A stretch of 64,000 nt of DNA from NCBI RefSeq assembly GCF_000142805.1, contig NC_013083.1, forward strand, positions 992,001 through 1,056,000. Reading direction: 5' to 3'. Below the pieces are notes generated by a model, which saw nothing but the letters and a program-made list of their open reading frames with translations, was not told the origin of the DNA and made no database searches. This document shows positions 8,555-18,872 of the stretch, piece by piece. This DNA is from Lachancea thermotolerans CBS 6340 (taxonomy: Eukaryota > Ascomycota > Saccharomycetes > Saccharomycetales > Saccharomycetaceae). The position numbers and the translations under genes are program-made. The first letter of the stretch is position 1, and each line of letters begins with the position of its first letter.

Positions 8555-9788
8555 TTTTTGTTGGAGGAATGCATGCAGAAACTGGTTCAGTGTTTGCCTC
8601 GTCAAATGGCATCGTATCTAGCTATAAGTGGAGGCTCTTGACGCAGAGCGATGGCACTTCAGAGCCTATACGGTGAGCGTCTGTAATTGCGCATCTGTTC
8701 TCAGCTCTCTGTAAATAGAAAAAACGCACCCCCGCTCTGAAGTTGAAACAAACGTTGGCTTCGGTTTCCCCTGGTTGGAACTTTTCCATTCCGTATCATA
8801 GGGGTCTTGCTCGCGTAGCCCAGTTCTGGGAGTCTCTGCGACAAAACCCTCGCGTAATACTCCACGCTTGTTGCAGCCCTTTTCAAAAAGCGGAGCACAG
8901 GTGGTGAGACGGCTGGGTCTGGAACCCGCAGGATACGCGTCGCTAGCGCCCCTGCCCAAAAACGGATGTTCTAGACGCTTGCACTGCCTCGCGTCATCAC
9001 CGGCTTCCGCTGCACCCACGTTGGCCATTAGCTGCTGGCCGCTGGGGAACGACGCGCAGAGCGCTGCGCACGCCGCAGAGTTGGGTGGTTCACGTGACTG
9101 ACACGTGACGTGTTGGCATCCTGCAGCTGGGCGCTGCGTGGTGTCGCTGGGCAGTTTTGTGCACTAGAAGAGCCCGACTCGCATGCTAAGCGTGTCGAGT
9201 TCGCCGCTCTATGCCATCTCCCGGTCTCTCCCGGCCTCTCCCCGCCATCTTCCGCCTGGCCATTATTCTAGTTTTCTTGCTTCGTACTGACATTCGAAAA
9301 CCTTAATTAAACTTCTATTTCGGTGCAAGAACACATGCCGCGAACACGCCTCATAGCTTCCGCGTTCGCTAACGGAGCAGGCTGGCTGCCCAGCGCCTGG
9401 CAGAGCTACACCCTGAAGGCGGCCCCGCTCTAGCGCGAACTAGCCTAGCAAGGTCGGGTCACGTGATATCCGTAGCACCTCCGTCGAACATGACAATGTG
9501 AAACTCGCTCCGCCAGAGTCCCGCGCCAGCGTGCTACAGCCACATCTTCAGCCCCGTGCTCGCCCACACTGTCTCGCCGCCCATTCCTGCAGTCTCGCTC
9601 GCCTTCCCGCAGCCCCTGGCGCGCCTCGCGACCTGAGATGCAAGGCACGTGTCAGATGTTACCCGGACGTCAGCCGCCACCCCTCGCAACCCTTTATATT
9701 TAAAGAACAAGTCAATGCAAAGTTTTCTGGCTTTTGCCACACTCCTCCAATCTGCAAGTTTAGCTCGCTAATCATCACTGCAATTACC
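8555..9788. other. Intergenic region between tRNA-Gly and CPR1
   Basis: This stretch of about 1.2 kb holds no gene I can support. E-boxes (CACGTG) occur at 9091-9096, 9102-9107, 9460-9465 and 9646-9651, and a TATA-like stretch lies at 9693-9704, about 90 bp before CPR1. A 120-codon minus-strand frame at 8666-9028 resembles nothing I know. Confidence 0.55.
9091..9704 (+). promoter_or_regulatory. CPR1 promoter: four E-boxes and a TATA element
   Basis: Two CACGTG sites lie 5 bp apart (9091-9096, 9102-9107), with single sites at 9460-9465 and 9646-9651. CACGTG is the Cbf1/Pho4-type bHLH site. TTTATATTTAAA at 9693-9704 is a plausible TATA box. Which factor binds is not known from sequence. Confidence 0.5.
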
Positions 9789-10277
9789 ATGTCTCAAGTG
9801 TATTTCGACGTCGAGGTTGACGGCCAACCATTGGGCCGCATTGTGTTCTCTTTGTACAACGACGTTGTGCCAAAGACCGCCGAGAACTTCAGAGCTCTCT
9901 GTACCGGCGAGAAGGGCTTCGGCTACGCCGGCTGCCCATTCCACAGAGTGATCCCAGACTTCATGCTGCAGGGTGGTGACTTCACCCACGGTACTGGTGT
10001 CGGCGGCAAGTCCATCTACGGCGGTAAGTTCCCAGACGAGAACTTCTCCAAGAAGCACACCAAGCCAGGTTTGCTGTCGATGGCCAACGCTGGCCCAAAC
10101 ACCAACGGCTCCCAGTTCTTCATCACCACCGTGCCATGCCCATGGTTGGACGGCAAGCACGTTGTGTTCGGTGAGGTCGCCGACGGCTTCGACGTGGTCA
10201 AGAAGATCGAGTCTTTGGGTTCCCCACACGGTACCACCAGAGGCCGCATCTTGATCTCCAAGTCCGGTGAGTTGTAA
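9789..10277 (+). CDS. CPR1: CPR1, cytosolic cyclophilin A (peptidyl-prolyl isomerase)
   Basis: Cpr1 catalyses cis-trans isomerisation of prolyl bonds and is the cyclosporin A target. The 162-residue product has the same length as S. cerevisiae Cpr1. Active-site residues are all present: Arg53 and Phe58 in [13 protein letters not shown], Gln109 and Phe111 in GSQFFI, Trp119, and His124 in DGKHVVFG. It has no signal or targeting peptide from this start, in line with a cytosolic and nuclear protein. The ATG at 9789 begins [10 protein letters not shown] as in the family. The frame remains open for 97 codons upstream but without an ATG. Strongly biased codon use points to high expression. Confidence 0.98.
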   Translation: MSQVYFDVEVDGQPLGRIVFSLYNDVVPKTAENFRALCTGEKGFGYAGCPFHRVIPDFMLQGGDFTHGTGVGGKSIYGGKFPDENFSKKHTKPGLLSMANAGPNTNGSQFFITTVPCPWLDGKHVVFGEVADGFDVVKKIESLGSPHGTTRGRILISKSGEL

Positions 10278-10587
10278 GCTGGCTTCCCTGCCACGCATCG
10301 CGCTTGCTCGCGAGACAGGACTCTAACACATGTGTAGAACGCTTATGTACGAAACTTAGCACGTGACCAGATGTCACGTGAAAATCACACTTTTGTATTC
10401 AGATCCTCTCCGCGCTTCCATGGCGAGAAAATTTAGATTTAGTTTGTCTGTCCATATCGGAACTGGCAAAAAAAATGAGACCCCTGGTGTAAAGCTGTCC
10501 TCCTGAACCTGCCCCATCTTTATCGCGCCCAGATTTGTTTCCTGCCACCAACCCGCTCCCTATCCCGCTTCTTCCCACTCAACTTGA
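10278..10587. promoter_or_regulatory. ENT5 promoter with paired E-boxes
   Basis: The 310-bp gap between CPR1 and ENT5, both plus strand, holds two CACGTG sites at 10360-10365 and 10375-10380. Both extend to CACGTGA, and the two starts are 15 bp apart. A pyrimidine-rich tract runs into the ENT5 start. Nothing else is evident. Confidence 0.5.
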
Positions 10588-11787
10588 ATGGACTCCCTAT
10601 CTAAAAAGATCCAAAACCTGGGCATCCACGACATTAGAAACGCGGCACGGTTCGCCCAAAATGTCATAGTACAGTACGAGCCCTACCAGGTTGACATCAG
10701 GCGTGCCACCAATACCGACTCGTGGGGTCCCACGCCCAAGCACCTCTTCAAAGTCATGCGCAACAAGTACCAGGTGCCGCTGCACCTGATGACCGAGTAC
10801 ACGCTGAAGCGCCTGGTGGACCACATCGCGTCTCGGCCCAAGAACTTCTACGAGAAGGCGCGTAAACAGTACGTCAACTACGGCAGTGAGTGGCGTGTGG
10901 TGCTCAAGTGCCTCGTGGTGCTTGAATACCTGCTGCTCAACGTCGACAACGGGTCTGAGCTGGATCAAGTCACCAGCTGCCTGCTAACGCACAAGCACAT
11001 CTTAACGCGCGACGTGATGCAGTTCCGCGTCGACTTCAGCGCCGACGGAAAGATGGAGGTGCACGAGCGCGGCATCAAGAAGAAGTGCGAGCAGATGATT
11101 CAGTATATCGAGGACCCCGCGTACCTCAAGCGCGAGCGTGCCAAGCACAACAAAAACGTGGCCAAGATCCACCAGTCATCTGCCACGTTTTCCACGGTGT
11201 CTACGCCCAGCACCAGCGGGCGCGACGCCGTTTATGGGTCTTACGACGACGAAGACGACGACGACGACGACGGCGACTACGAAGATTTCCGTTCAGCTGC
11301 ACCCGCACAATCAGCAGCGCGGCGTAGAACGTCAGCTGCGGATGAGCAACGGCGCCAGAAACGTGAGATGCTCCGCGAGAAGATTAAGGCCAGCGAGCTG
11401 CAACGCAAGGCCTCGCTCAAAAAAGCACAGGAACCACCCGCGGACCTGCTGGACTTGGATGACCCTGAACCTCAGCCTCAGAGGCAGTCACAACCAGCAG
11501 CCAAGCCCCAGGCTTCTACAAGCCTAGGCTTTGACGACGACGACGATGACGACGAATTCGGTGACTTTCAGAGCGACAGCCACCCACAAACCACCGCTCC
11601 AACCTCAAACAACACCACCGGCACTGTGAGCGGCTTGGACTTGCTAGATTGGGATGGCCCATCTACTTCAGCTGTTCCCGCCGCTAGCGGCGCTGCCGCA
11701 GCTTCAACAACTAGGAACGGTTCATCCAGCAATACTCAAACAGATGCCTTTGCAGACTTGTTTTCCTACTCTAAATCGCACGCGTAG
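10588..11787 (+). CDS. ENT5: ENT5, epsin-like clathrin adaptor of the trans-Golgi/endosome
   Basis: Residues about 20-165 form an ENTH/ANTH-type phosphoinositide-binding domain with the typical run of helices ([26 protein letters not shown]). The rest is disordered, with acidic Asp/Glu tracts (11245-11286 and 11531-11556). Short aromatic-acidic motifs DYEDF, DEFGDF, LDLLDWD and DAFADLF are the kind that bind the ear domains of AP-1 gamma and Gga. S. cerevisiae Ent5 (YDR153C, 411 aa) has this plan and works with Ent3 and Gga2 in traffic between Golgi and endosomes. The product is 399 residues, from the ATG at 10588. It converges on GIR2, only about 100 bp away. Confidence 0.92.
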   Translation: MDSLSKKIQNLGIHDIRNAARFAQNVIVQYEPYQVDIRRATNTDSWGPTPKHLFKVMRNKYQVPLHLMTEYTLKRLVDHIASRPKNFYEKARKQYVNYGSEWRVVLKCLVVLEYLLLNVDNGSELDQVTSCLLTHKHILTRDVMQFRVDFSADGKMEVHERGIKKKCEQMIQYIEDPAYLKRERAKHNKNVAKIHQSSATFSTVSTPSTSGRDAVYGSYDDEDDDDDDGDYEDFRSAAPAQSAARRRTSAADEQRRQKREMLREKIKASELQRKASLKKAQEPPADLLDLDDPEPQPQRQSQPAAKPQASTSLGFDDDDDDDEFGDFQSDSHPQTTAPTSNNTTGTVSGLDLLDWDGPSTSAVPAASGAAAASTTRNGSSSNTQTDAFADLFSYSKSHA

Positions 11788-11886
11788 TTGTAGCTACATT
11801 AAATCATCCTTTGTGTAAATTTGATATTTTCTACTCTGTACTTTACATCCTCTTATGTCATCTCGAGTGGGCATGCAGTGGCACAC

Positions 11887-12639
11887 TTATTCTTCCTCTA
11901 CATCCTCGCTACCATCTAGACCTTGCTCGAAGATTTGTCTTCCAGTCAACCTGCCGCTATGGGCCTCGACCTTTCTTGCAGCGTCACGCTCGTTAAGTCC
12001 AGTTTCCTCGCGGAATTTTGCCCTCCACTCCAAATATGATTCGCTAGTGACCTTGGTCCCGCGAAACTTCTTCTGCTCTTCAGCCTCACGGTCCAGGAGT
12101 TTGCGCTCGTGCTCACGCTCAAGTTCCGCAAGCCGCTCTTGGAAGTGGTGCTCACAAGATTCTTTAATCCAGGATACCAGGGCAAAGCACATTTGCATGC
12201 CAATTAGCATATCCTCACTGGCCTGTGATTCAACCTGGGATTCAAGCACTTTAACGTACTCGTCGAATTGAACCTGATCTGGCAGGTTGGCGAGTTTCGA
12301 CTCGACCGGATTGCCGTGCTCGTCGTATTCGACCTCTTCGTCTTCTTCGCTGTCTTCAGAGTCATCGTGCACATTAGCTTTGCGCTCCTGCTCACACTCT
12401 ATTGTAATCTCTGGTACTGTCTCGGGATATGTTTCAGGAAGTTTGAAGTTGAGCACCAGATGGTGTTCCATGTTGATAGAGTCCTGAGTGAAAGAGGAGG
12501 ACTCCAGCGGTACCAAGTCCAGTGGGAGACTCACGCTGAACTGAACCTTGGGATACTCGTCGGACTGAACGGCAAACTCATCTGGATATATAGATTCCAG
12601 AACTTCAAGTTCCTGACTCTGTTCGTCTTTGTAGTCCAT
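11887..12639 (-). CDS. GIR2: GIR2, RWD-domain partner of Gcn1 and Rbg2
   Basis: The 250-residue product begins with an RWD domain (about residues 5-105; QELEVLESIYPDEF, LVLNFKLPETYPETVPEI). A very acidic linker (about 113-130) and a helical C-terminus with the DFRP-type segment follow. In S. cerevisiae Gir2 (YDR152W, 265 aa) binds Gcn1 through the RWD domain, competing with Gcn2, and stabilises the GTPase Rbg2 on ribosomes. The start is the ATG at 12639. A PAC-box match lies only 11 bp upstream. Confidence 0.93.
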   Translation of the reverse strand: MDYKDEQSQELEVLESIYPDEFAVQSDEYPKVQFSVSLPLDLVPLESSSFTQDSINMEHHLVLNFKLPETYPETVPEITIECEQERKANVHDDSEDSEEDEEVEYDEHGNPVESKLANLPDQVQFDEYVKVLESQVESQASEDMLIGMQMCFALVSWIKESCEHHFQERLAELEREHERKLLDREAEEQKKFRGTKVTSESYLEWRAKFREETGLNERDAARKVEAHSGRLTGRQIFEQGLDGSEDVEEE

Positions 12640-13827
12640 GATGTCAGCCGCGATGAGCTCTTAAGTTAGTTCAGAGAAGCTGATGTCGAACTTCTCAAAG
12701 AACACTTTTGTCATGGAAGAGTGTATCACGTGCTTGGACATAAGTGCCTAAGCTAGGACTATGAGCGAGTACACCATATAAAAACTAAAAGTTCCCTAAG
12801 AGACAGCAGTAATTCTAGTGAGCTCAACAGCTTTCAATTTCCAGGCTGATGGCGTTGCCTTGTCTTGAGCAGTCTGTGGATGAATCGCATTGTTGAGATG
12901 TGGGGAGAGCTTAGAGGAAGGAATCGAGCAAGAGGATAGAAGTCTACTCGTTTTTTTTAGCTAAAGAGATTCCAATTAAAAACGAAGTTGAAGTCCCGAG
13001 GCCGGTTTTCGAAAGCGTGTGGTTGAAGATCTTACGTCGACTGATCGAGTTTTGGCCTGGCGTCACAGGCGTACGCCGTGATCATCCTAAAGAACTTCCC
13101 GTTCATTTGAAAGGTTTGAGCCTTTTCATGACTGCAAATGCTCCCTCAATAGCACCGCAGAAGCCCTCATAGCTTTTCAAAGTATTCTGTGATCAAGAAA
13201 TGAGACCTTATATTTGTACGATATAAGTCATGGCTCTTTAGACCGTCTATGTCCCTCAAAATTACGTCCACACTTTATTGAATAAGGGAAACTAAGCTAC
13301 GTAACTAAATATCGATAAATTTCTGAGCCAGACTTCAAGTTTCAAAGTTCATAAACTTAATGTTGAAAGGCCAACAGAAGGAAATTAAGTAATAGTGTCA
13401 GATTGTGATCGGTTCGTTGGTGTATGATAGTGCCAAGTTGCATAATGACATATTGGTATGAAATGATATGACACATGGACATATCATAAATACGACGAAT
13501 ACCCAACTCAGTCACATAGAAGGTCCACATTGACCGTTCATAGTCCAGATCAGACCATAGTGACTTGGAGAAGGTAAGGAGTGGTGCCACCAGTACGATT
13601 ATCACCTTATGATTGAGACTCAGCCACGTCCCAGAAATTTTGTATAAATCCGGATCATTTCTTTGGTTTGCACGACGTATATCTTGAACAAAGGAGATAA
13701 GGGGAGATATTTAGTACAATCATCCACGAAGTAGTTTACTTAGATCATAATGGAAACCCTAGTCAAGGAATTTGAGACCCTTTCGACCAACTACCCAGAC
13801 TCGCCTCAATAAATAGTAACATATAGC
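12640..13827. other. Intergenic region between GIR2 and the Vps10-like array
   Basis: This 1.2-kb stretch is gene-poor and AT-richer than its neighbours. It contains the PAC match at 12650 and an E-box at 12727-12732. A minus-strand open stretch at about 13357-13650 has a faint Asp-box-like pattern (SDLDYERSMW) and could be a very old sixth copy of the neighbouring family. I do not consider that established. Confidence 0.45.
12650..12657. promoter_or_regulatory. PAC-box match immediately before GIR2
   Basis: GCGATGAG followed by CTC is a full match to the ribosome-biogenesis PAC element. It sits 11-18 bp from the start codon, closer than usual, so it could be chance or lie within a very short leader. 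Confidence 0.45.
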
Positions 13828-15627
13828 TCACCCAAATAACCTCTGGTTTAAATGTTCAAGAATTCCGCTTAAAAACCCGTTTTGTCTATCCGGTAAACTT
13901 TGGAGGACCTCCTGATTGTCGATCTCAAACCCTTTGATGTAACCTGCACCGTGATCCGGCGAATTTTCTTGCCCAGTCCTCTCAGAAAAGTTTAGGATAT
14001 AAAAGTTTGCAGAACCGCGCTCAGGATTATAACAAACCACCCCAAAGACAGAACTAGAGCCGTCTGTGGAAGTTGGAATAAGCAGATAGTGACGAGCTGA
14101 CTCTTCCAGTACGACCTCGGACCAAGTGCTACCCTGGTCTGTGGAGTAAAAAATTGGCACGCTGTCAACGTGTCTTCTATCCGGAAAAGCGTCAATGATA
14201 TTGCCGGAGCCTCCGACAACTAACTTTGCTGAAAAATCCAAGAGTTTCTTCCAAGATTTGCCCCCGTTCTTTGAGGCAAATGTCATAGGCTCAGAAACTG
14301 ATGCACCTTCGTCAGATTGCTTGGCAATGTAACCAACAAACGCCGAGATTGGAAAAGTCGATTCCCGTCCGTAGGTACCCATGATCTCAATAGTTCGAGA
14401 CACCTCTAGAGAGCACGCTTCAGGTTCGGCGTCACTGCAACCAAACTGAACAGCTTCAAAATCTTCAAGACAAAGCTTAGACCATGACTTTCCTTCGTCG
14501 AATGTAATGTTAGAGCGGGAAGCGACAGATTTATCGGGTCCAGATAAGCCTGGGGTAAATGTGACTACAGCAATTTCACCGTTGGCGTTTTCGATAGAAA
14601 AATGCGTTTCCTTGAGGGACGGGAATGTTAACACAGGAGCAAATGCCGAGAGATTTGAGTTTGAAAGCATCAATGAAACTTCTCTTTTGCCGCTCTCTGT
14701 AGAAGTTGGCACCCTTAAAAGCACTCTTGAGGAGTTGGCTAACGGCTTTATGGTGCCAGGTTCCTCGACGATTGGTAGTGCATTTGAGACGAGTTCGTAG
14801 CTCTGCAAGTCGCGCGAGACCCAGATTTGGAACTCCCTGGCAGGCTTTACGGGCGAATTTTTAGTCAAAACTATATGGAAGTCCCCTGAAACGTGCGACG
14901 ACACTATGTGGAGATTATCAAAATGATGAATTTTCTGTAAAGTTTGCCCACCGTCACTAGAGTAGAGGATACGCCCCTCTACATCCATTAAAGTGTTGGC
15001 TTCCATCCGCTGAAAAGCAGGCGATTGGCATATAATTTTATTCTGGTTTCCGCTACCAAAGTAGTTACAATGGAAGTTCGCATCGAATGAATAAAACCTT
15101 GCAACACGAAAGTTTTCGCCATCGCTAGAAGAAAAAACCTTTCTCTCCGTTTCGGATACAATACCAGAGCTCGGAACATTGCGGAAATTAGTCACGATCA
15201 ATAACAGGTCTTGTTTCAGCGAGAGATTCGATTTGATAGAAAAGAATCTTTGCCCGTCCGAGTTGCTCTCTTCTCCTTCACCTGTCACTAGCGAAGGATG
15301 GACTTGCATCTCAGACCAATTTTGGCCACAATCTACTGTCTGAAAAATACGACCATGCTCTTCGTCATAGGCAAACGCACGGGAGTTGGGATAGTTTTCG
15401 TCGATCTCAAACCTCGAGATGCTGCGCCCGACTTGGTCTACAGTGGTCCATTTCCTATGTGTGCAATTCACAATCTTTAGATTTCCATCGTCCACCGTTA
15501 GAAAAGTTCATGATCCCACGAACGCGCTAACTTCTCTATTCACTGCACCAACAGGGGTTATCAGAAGGGTTCTCTCGGCTATGACTGCGGCAGTCCAGAA
15601 TGCTGTTAGTATGGCGAATTTCAGCAT
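13828..15627 (-). pseudogene. Vps10/sortilin-type secreted beta-propeller, copy A (one in-frame stop)
   Basis: The frame runs from the ATG at 15627 to the stop at 13828, 600 codons, interrupted once by TGA at 15508-15510. It starts with a signal peptide (MLKFAILTAFWTAAVIAERT) and then VSAFVGS, after which the stop replaces a residue just before the TVDDGN equivalent of the paralogues. The rest is open for 559 codons. It carries repeated Asp-box motifs (SSDGENF, SSDGGQTL, TFDEGKSWSKL, SKNGGKSWKKLLDF, STDQGSTWSEV) characteristic of the ten-bladed Vps10 propeller. The protein ends soon after the last blade (ILNFSERTG), with no 10CC module or membrane segment. Its C-terminus VLQSL resembles the tails of copies C and D. 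It is either recently disabled or dependent on read-through, for which I see no supporting context. Confidence 0.8.
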
Positions 15628-16467
15628 CACTCGTCCGCGATGCAAAGCTCTTGCAGCGCGATACTGGAAACAGGAAATCAGGGATGGCACTTGTTCTTTT
15701 ATAGAAAAAAAAAAAAAAAAAAGCTGCAACTCTAAATGGATAAAGAATTGCAATTTCTAAGAAATGAAGTGTCGTACACTGAAACAACAGTGGAAAATTT
15801 ACACAAGAAGGACCATTTATTTTACCTCCAATTAGGTGGCTTGATAGTTTTGAGTATTATGCAGAGTTTGTTGGCCTTCGAGTGTGTTCGTAAGGAGTTA
15901 TTTCCTTTATAATATTTGGATTGTTGTTACCTCGAAGAGATGAGCTATATTTACGGAACATGCTAGCTAACACATAATCCAGCTTGTTCTCATTGTAACT
16001 TGTTCTTTTCGATCCTGCAGAGATTCACAAACCTCTTTTCTGATGACAGTGCGTCCCTTACAAAGAAAAGCTCACTCAATTGGTGTAACTTGTACGGCGT
16101 GGTTATCGAACTGTCAGCTTATGTTGGTTCGCGCGGACAGCCGCTATCCCCTCAATGTTCATTGAGGCCTCCTTTAGTTACATTGCTAGGTTATTGGCCA
16201 AACAGTAACGTAACACTGCCTCTAGAAAGTGCAGGGCTCCTAACCTCGCGCTTGTGACCAGAGGTGCCTCGTCCTGTGTATAAAGACGTTACGTTCAATT
16301 TCTTGATTAGACTTTTCGCGCTCCCGCCTAGCGTTCCATCCCATAATCGCGTCCAGTTTAAAGAGCTGCAAGGGTGCCGTTGTGGTGTCATAGCAACCAA
16401 TAGACCAGTGATTATGTCACCGATTTATTTTCTGTTGTCGCACTCACGCCGTTTAGGACCACGCTAT
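15628..16467. other. Spacer between propeller copies A and B
   Basis: This 840-bp spacer holds an 18-base poly(A) tract (15705-15722) about 80 bp upstream of the copy A start and an AT-rich stretch. I recognise no RNA gene or further coding sequence. Confidence 0.5.
15705..15722. repeat. Poly(A) tract of 18 bases upstream of copy A
   Basis: An uninterrupted run of 18 A (T on the coding strand of copy A) sits in its promoter. Such poly(dA:dT) tracts commonly exclude nucleosomes in yeast promoters. Confidence 0.85.
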
Positions 16468-18303
16468 CTACGTAGGCTCGCGGTGCGTAACGGTCGACTG
16501 TGAGGTAGTAGCCCGGAAAGCCCTAACCGGATCCCTCGTTTTTGTGACTTTCTGCCCCTCAGATATTGACCCAGAGGCTTCTCCGGAGTAAGAATTAAGC
16601 TGCTGTGCGTTCGCAATCACATCCGAAAAGTCTATCGCGTAGCGTCTATGGCCGTCTTCCGCAGATTTTGCTGACATTATGAAGATCGCGCTAGAAATGT
16701 CTGCGGAAGCTCGAGAAATACTGAGCACCTTTATGGGCTTTTCAAACCGGTGCAGGCTCCAGGAATTGCCCCGATCGGTGGAGTAATACAGTAGCGGACT
16801 CTCTGAATCCGTTCTTGAAGGAACGGCTACGACGACATTGTCATGGTCCCCAAAGGCCACAAGCGCCGGAAAGTCTAGGAGTTTGTGCCAGGTCCTCCCG
16901 CTGTCTCTTGTCACAAACGTTATGGGCTCAGGCTTTGAGCGAGACGGGCCCCCAACCATGGCTACGGTGCCTACAAGTGCCACGGCCCCAGGGAATTCGT
17001 GCAGCAGGCTCTTCTCAGGCGGCAGGAGATTAAAGTAGCAGTCGTCGTTATCCTTCGGGTTGCAGACAAGTTCGCGCGCAGGGCCGTGGAGATTTAGTAA
17101 GCGAAAAGATCGACTGGCGTCAGATGTTGAAATAGCGCGACGCTCCAATCCAACGGACATTTCATGGGGGAAAGTCTTCAAGGGATGTAAAATGGCAGTT
17201 ACACTATCGGAAAGTCCGTTAATGAGAGAAGCGGTCTGCGTGTTTGGTCTAAACCTCACCAGATACTTGAGATATGGTCCGTGCGAATTTGCAACCAATA
17301 TCGTTTCTGTGAGTTGTCCATCTATAACACTCCTCAAACGCACGAGTTGCCTTTTGAAGGAATGATCCAAAGACTCGACCATAGGCATTCTGCGGCTGGT
17401 CGCTTGGTCAACCCTCTCAAAGCGGCTCCCGTCACGTGACATCCACAGTTCGAAGCTAGGTTCAGTTCGGTACCACTTCTTGGGCTTGACAGTTATCACG
17501 GTGCTGAAGTTGCCGATTGCCTGCAGACACCATACCATCTGGCGTTTAAACTCCTCAAGTGCAACGAAAGTTTTTCCGTGGTTGTCGGAATAAAACAGTC
17601 CAACATCTTGGCCCAGAAAGCCGCCCTTAGGAGATGGCAGCAAGACGCGCAGTTCGCAAATCACTCTAGCTCCCGCATCTGAGCCGGAGAAATAGCATCG
17701 GTAACTGATCGGGCATCCGTCGGGCGCCTTGATCTTTGCTCGTCGACGGAAATGCTTGCCGTCGACGGACACGAACACGCTTGTGGAAGCTTCACACGAT
17801 GATACTTCTTTTGTGATGCTCTCACACCGTACCACAGTTACAAGAATGTCTTCAAGGGCGAATGCATTCGTCTGCACGTGAAAGTTAAGGCGGACTTTTG
17901 GATTGTTCTTGTCCTCGGCGCTGTCCCAAAATGACTCTTTGTTAGTCATTTGCGTCCAGGTGCGGCCCTGGTCCATGGTCTGGAAAACTCGGGCGTACGT
18001 GCCATCGAAGGCAAACGCGCGGAATCCAGGGTTGTTTTCGTCGAGCTCAAAACTCGAGATGTTGTGCCCAACCTGGTCAACGATGGTCCAATTGCGGTGC
18101 GTCGCATTCGTAATTCTGAGAAGACCACCTTGTAATGTTAAAAGAGTAGATGAACCTGCAAAGGCGCATGATGGCCCCGTTGCCTGGTCACTGTAAGGAA
18201 AATAATACGAGGGTCCTGTTCTGCCAGACCCCGAATGGGCCAAAACATTGCCAAGAGCTAGAGCTCGAGCATTCCAACATATCGCATGCAGGTCTTGCTT
18301 CAT
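16468..18303 (-). CDS. Vps10/sortilin-type beta-propeller, copy B (N-terminus probably frame-shifted)
   Basis: The open frame encodes 611 residues. From SCAFAGSSTLL (about residue 46) onward it aligns with the other copies: CYFSGSDAGARVICEL and LVCNPKDNDDC carry the paired cysteines, and Asp boxes appear as SVDGKHF, YSDNHGKTF, TRDSGRTWHKLLDF and STDRGNSW. It stops shortly after IDFSDV, so it too lacks 10CC, membrane and tail segments. The first 45 residues are not a convincing signal peptide. A neighbouring frame encodes LLAMFWPIRGLAEQDPRII, which resembles the signal and pro-region of copy A (AVIAERTLLIT). An indel near 18165-18185 therefore probably cut the gene from its signal peptide, and that upstream frame also contains a TAG. 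The product may be cytosolic or absent. Confidence 0.75.
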   Translation of the reverse strand: MKQDLHAICWNARALALGNVLAHSGSGRTGPSYYFPYSDQATGPSCAFAGSSTLLTLQGGLLRITNATHRNWTIVDQVGHNISSFELDENNPGFRAFAFDGTYARVFQTMDQGRTWTQMTNKESFWDSAEDKNNPKVRLNFHVQTNAFALEDILVTVVRCESITKEVSSCEASTSVFVSVDGKHFRRRAKIKAPDGCPISYRCYFSGSDAGARVICELRVLLPSPKGGFLGQDVGLFYSDNHGKTFVALEEFKRQMVWCLQAIGNFSTVITVKPKKWYRTEPSFELWMSRDGSRFERVDQATSRRMPMVESLDHSFKRQLVRLRSVIDGQLTETILVANSHGPYLKYLVRFRPNTQTASLINGLSDSVTAILHPLKTFPHEMSVGLERRAISTSDASRSFRLLNLHGPARELVCNPKDNDDCYFNLLPPEKSLLHEFPGAVALVGTVAMVGGPSRSKPEPITFVTRDSGRTWHKLLDFPALVAFGDHDNVVVAVPSRTDSESPLLYYSTDRGNSWSLHRFEKPIKVLSISRASADISSAIFIMSAKSAEDGHRRYAIDFSDVIANAQQLNSYSGEASGSISEGQKVTKTRDPVRAFRATTSQSTVTHREPT

Positions 18304-18872
18304 CTAATGATTTGAGCGAAGACCTAAGGTCCATTTCTTTGAAAAGTCCGATGCCCTCGAGGATGTTCGTCGATGGCGATGTCGAGTTTTGGTTCTTCAG
18401 GCTGCGTCCCAGGAACGTGCAGTTCGCCGGTATGGAATGTCAGTTTGTAGATGGTCCTTCGTGCTATTGCCAGGCTAGCGTTTGGATTAGTGTGCGAAAA
18501 TGTGGCACACTCGGTTTTACGATATAATGGTAATATGAAACTAAAAGTTGTGTTAGGTTTTTAACATATTAATGTATAAAAGTGTACATGGCCCAAGTAA
18601 GAGACGGAAATTCAACTCGAAAACCTGTCGCAATGGATAATGGCGGAAGGCAGTCTCAAAGCCGCATTGCTTCATCGATATCCTATAAAGACTCCCTTAA
18701 TGATAGAAGCCCATTTAAATAAGAGCTTCTATATGATCAGCCTATGAAGGGTCCAATACAAGGCGAGAGACTTTGATGAGCTTTTGTGTCACCGCCGTAC
18801 CGTTCAAATGTATATGTATCAGTCGTGAATATATCTAGCCTTTGGGCTGGAATTTTTGGCCCCCGACTCAGC
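18304..18872. other. Spacer between propeller copies B and C
   Basis: The spacer is 569 bp and AT-rich. I see no gene or recognisable site. Confidence 0.5.

Noticed and set aside
8555-8620. Possible retrotransposon LTR beside tRNA-Gly (TGTTGGA at 8559)
   Set aside because: Only the first few bases resemble an LTR end; no matching terminus, target-site duplication or element body was seen. No virus-like element was identified in the window.
8666-9028. 120-codon minus-strand frame between tRNA-Gly and CPR1
   Set aside because: It starts with ATG, but composition and sequence resemble no known family and no gene is expected here from synteny.
13357-13605. 82-codon minus-strand frame as a sixth Vps10-type copy
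   Set aside because: Only a faint Asp-box-like pattern is visible; there is no ATG start and no other conserved block could be aligned by eye.
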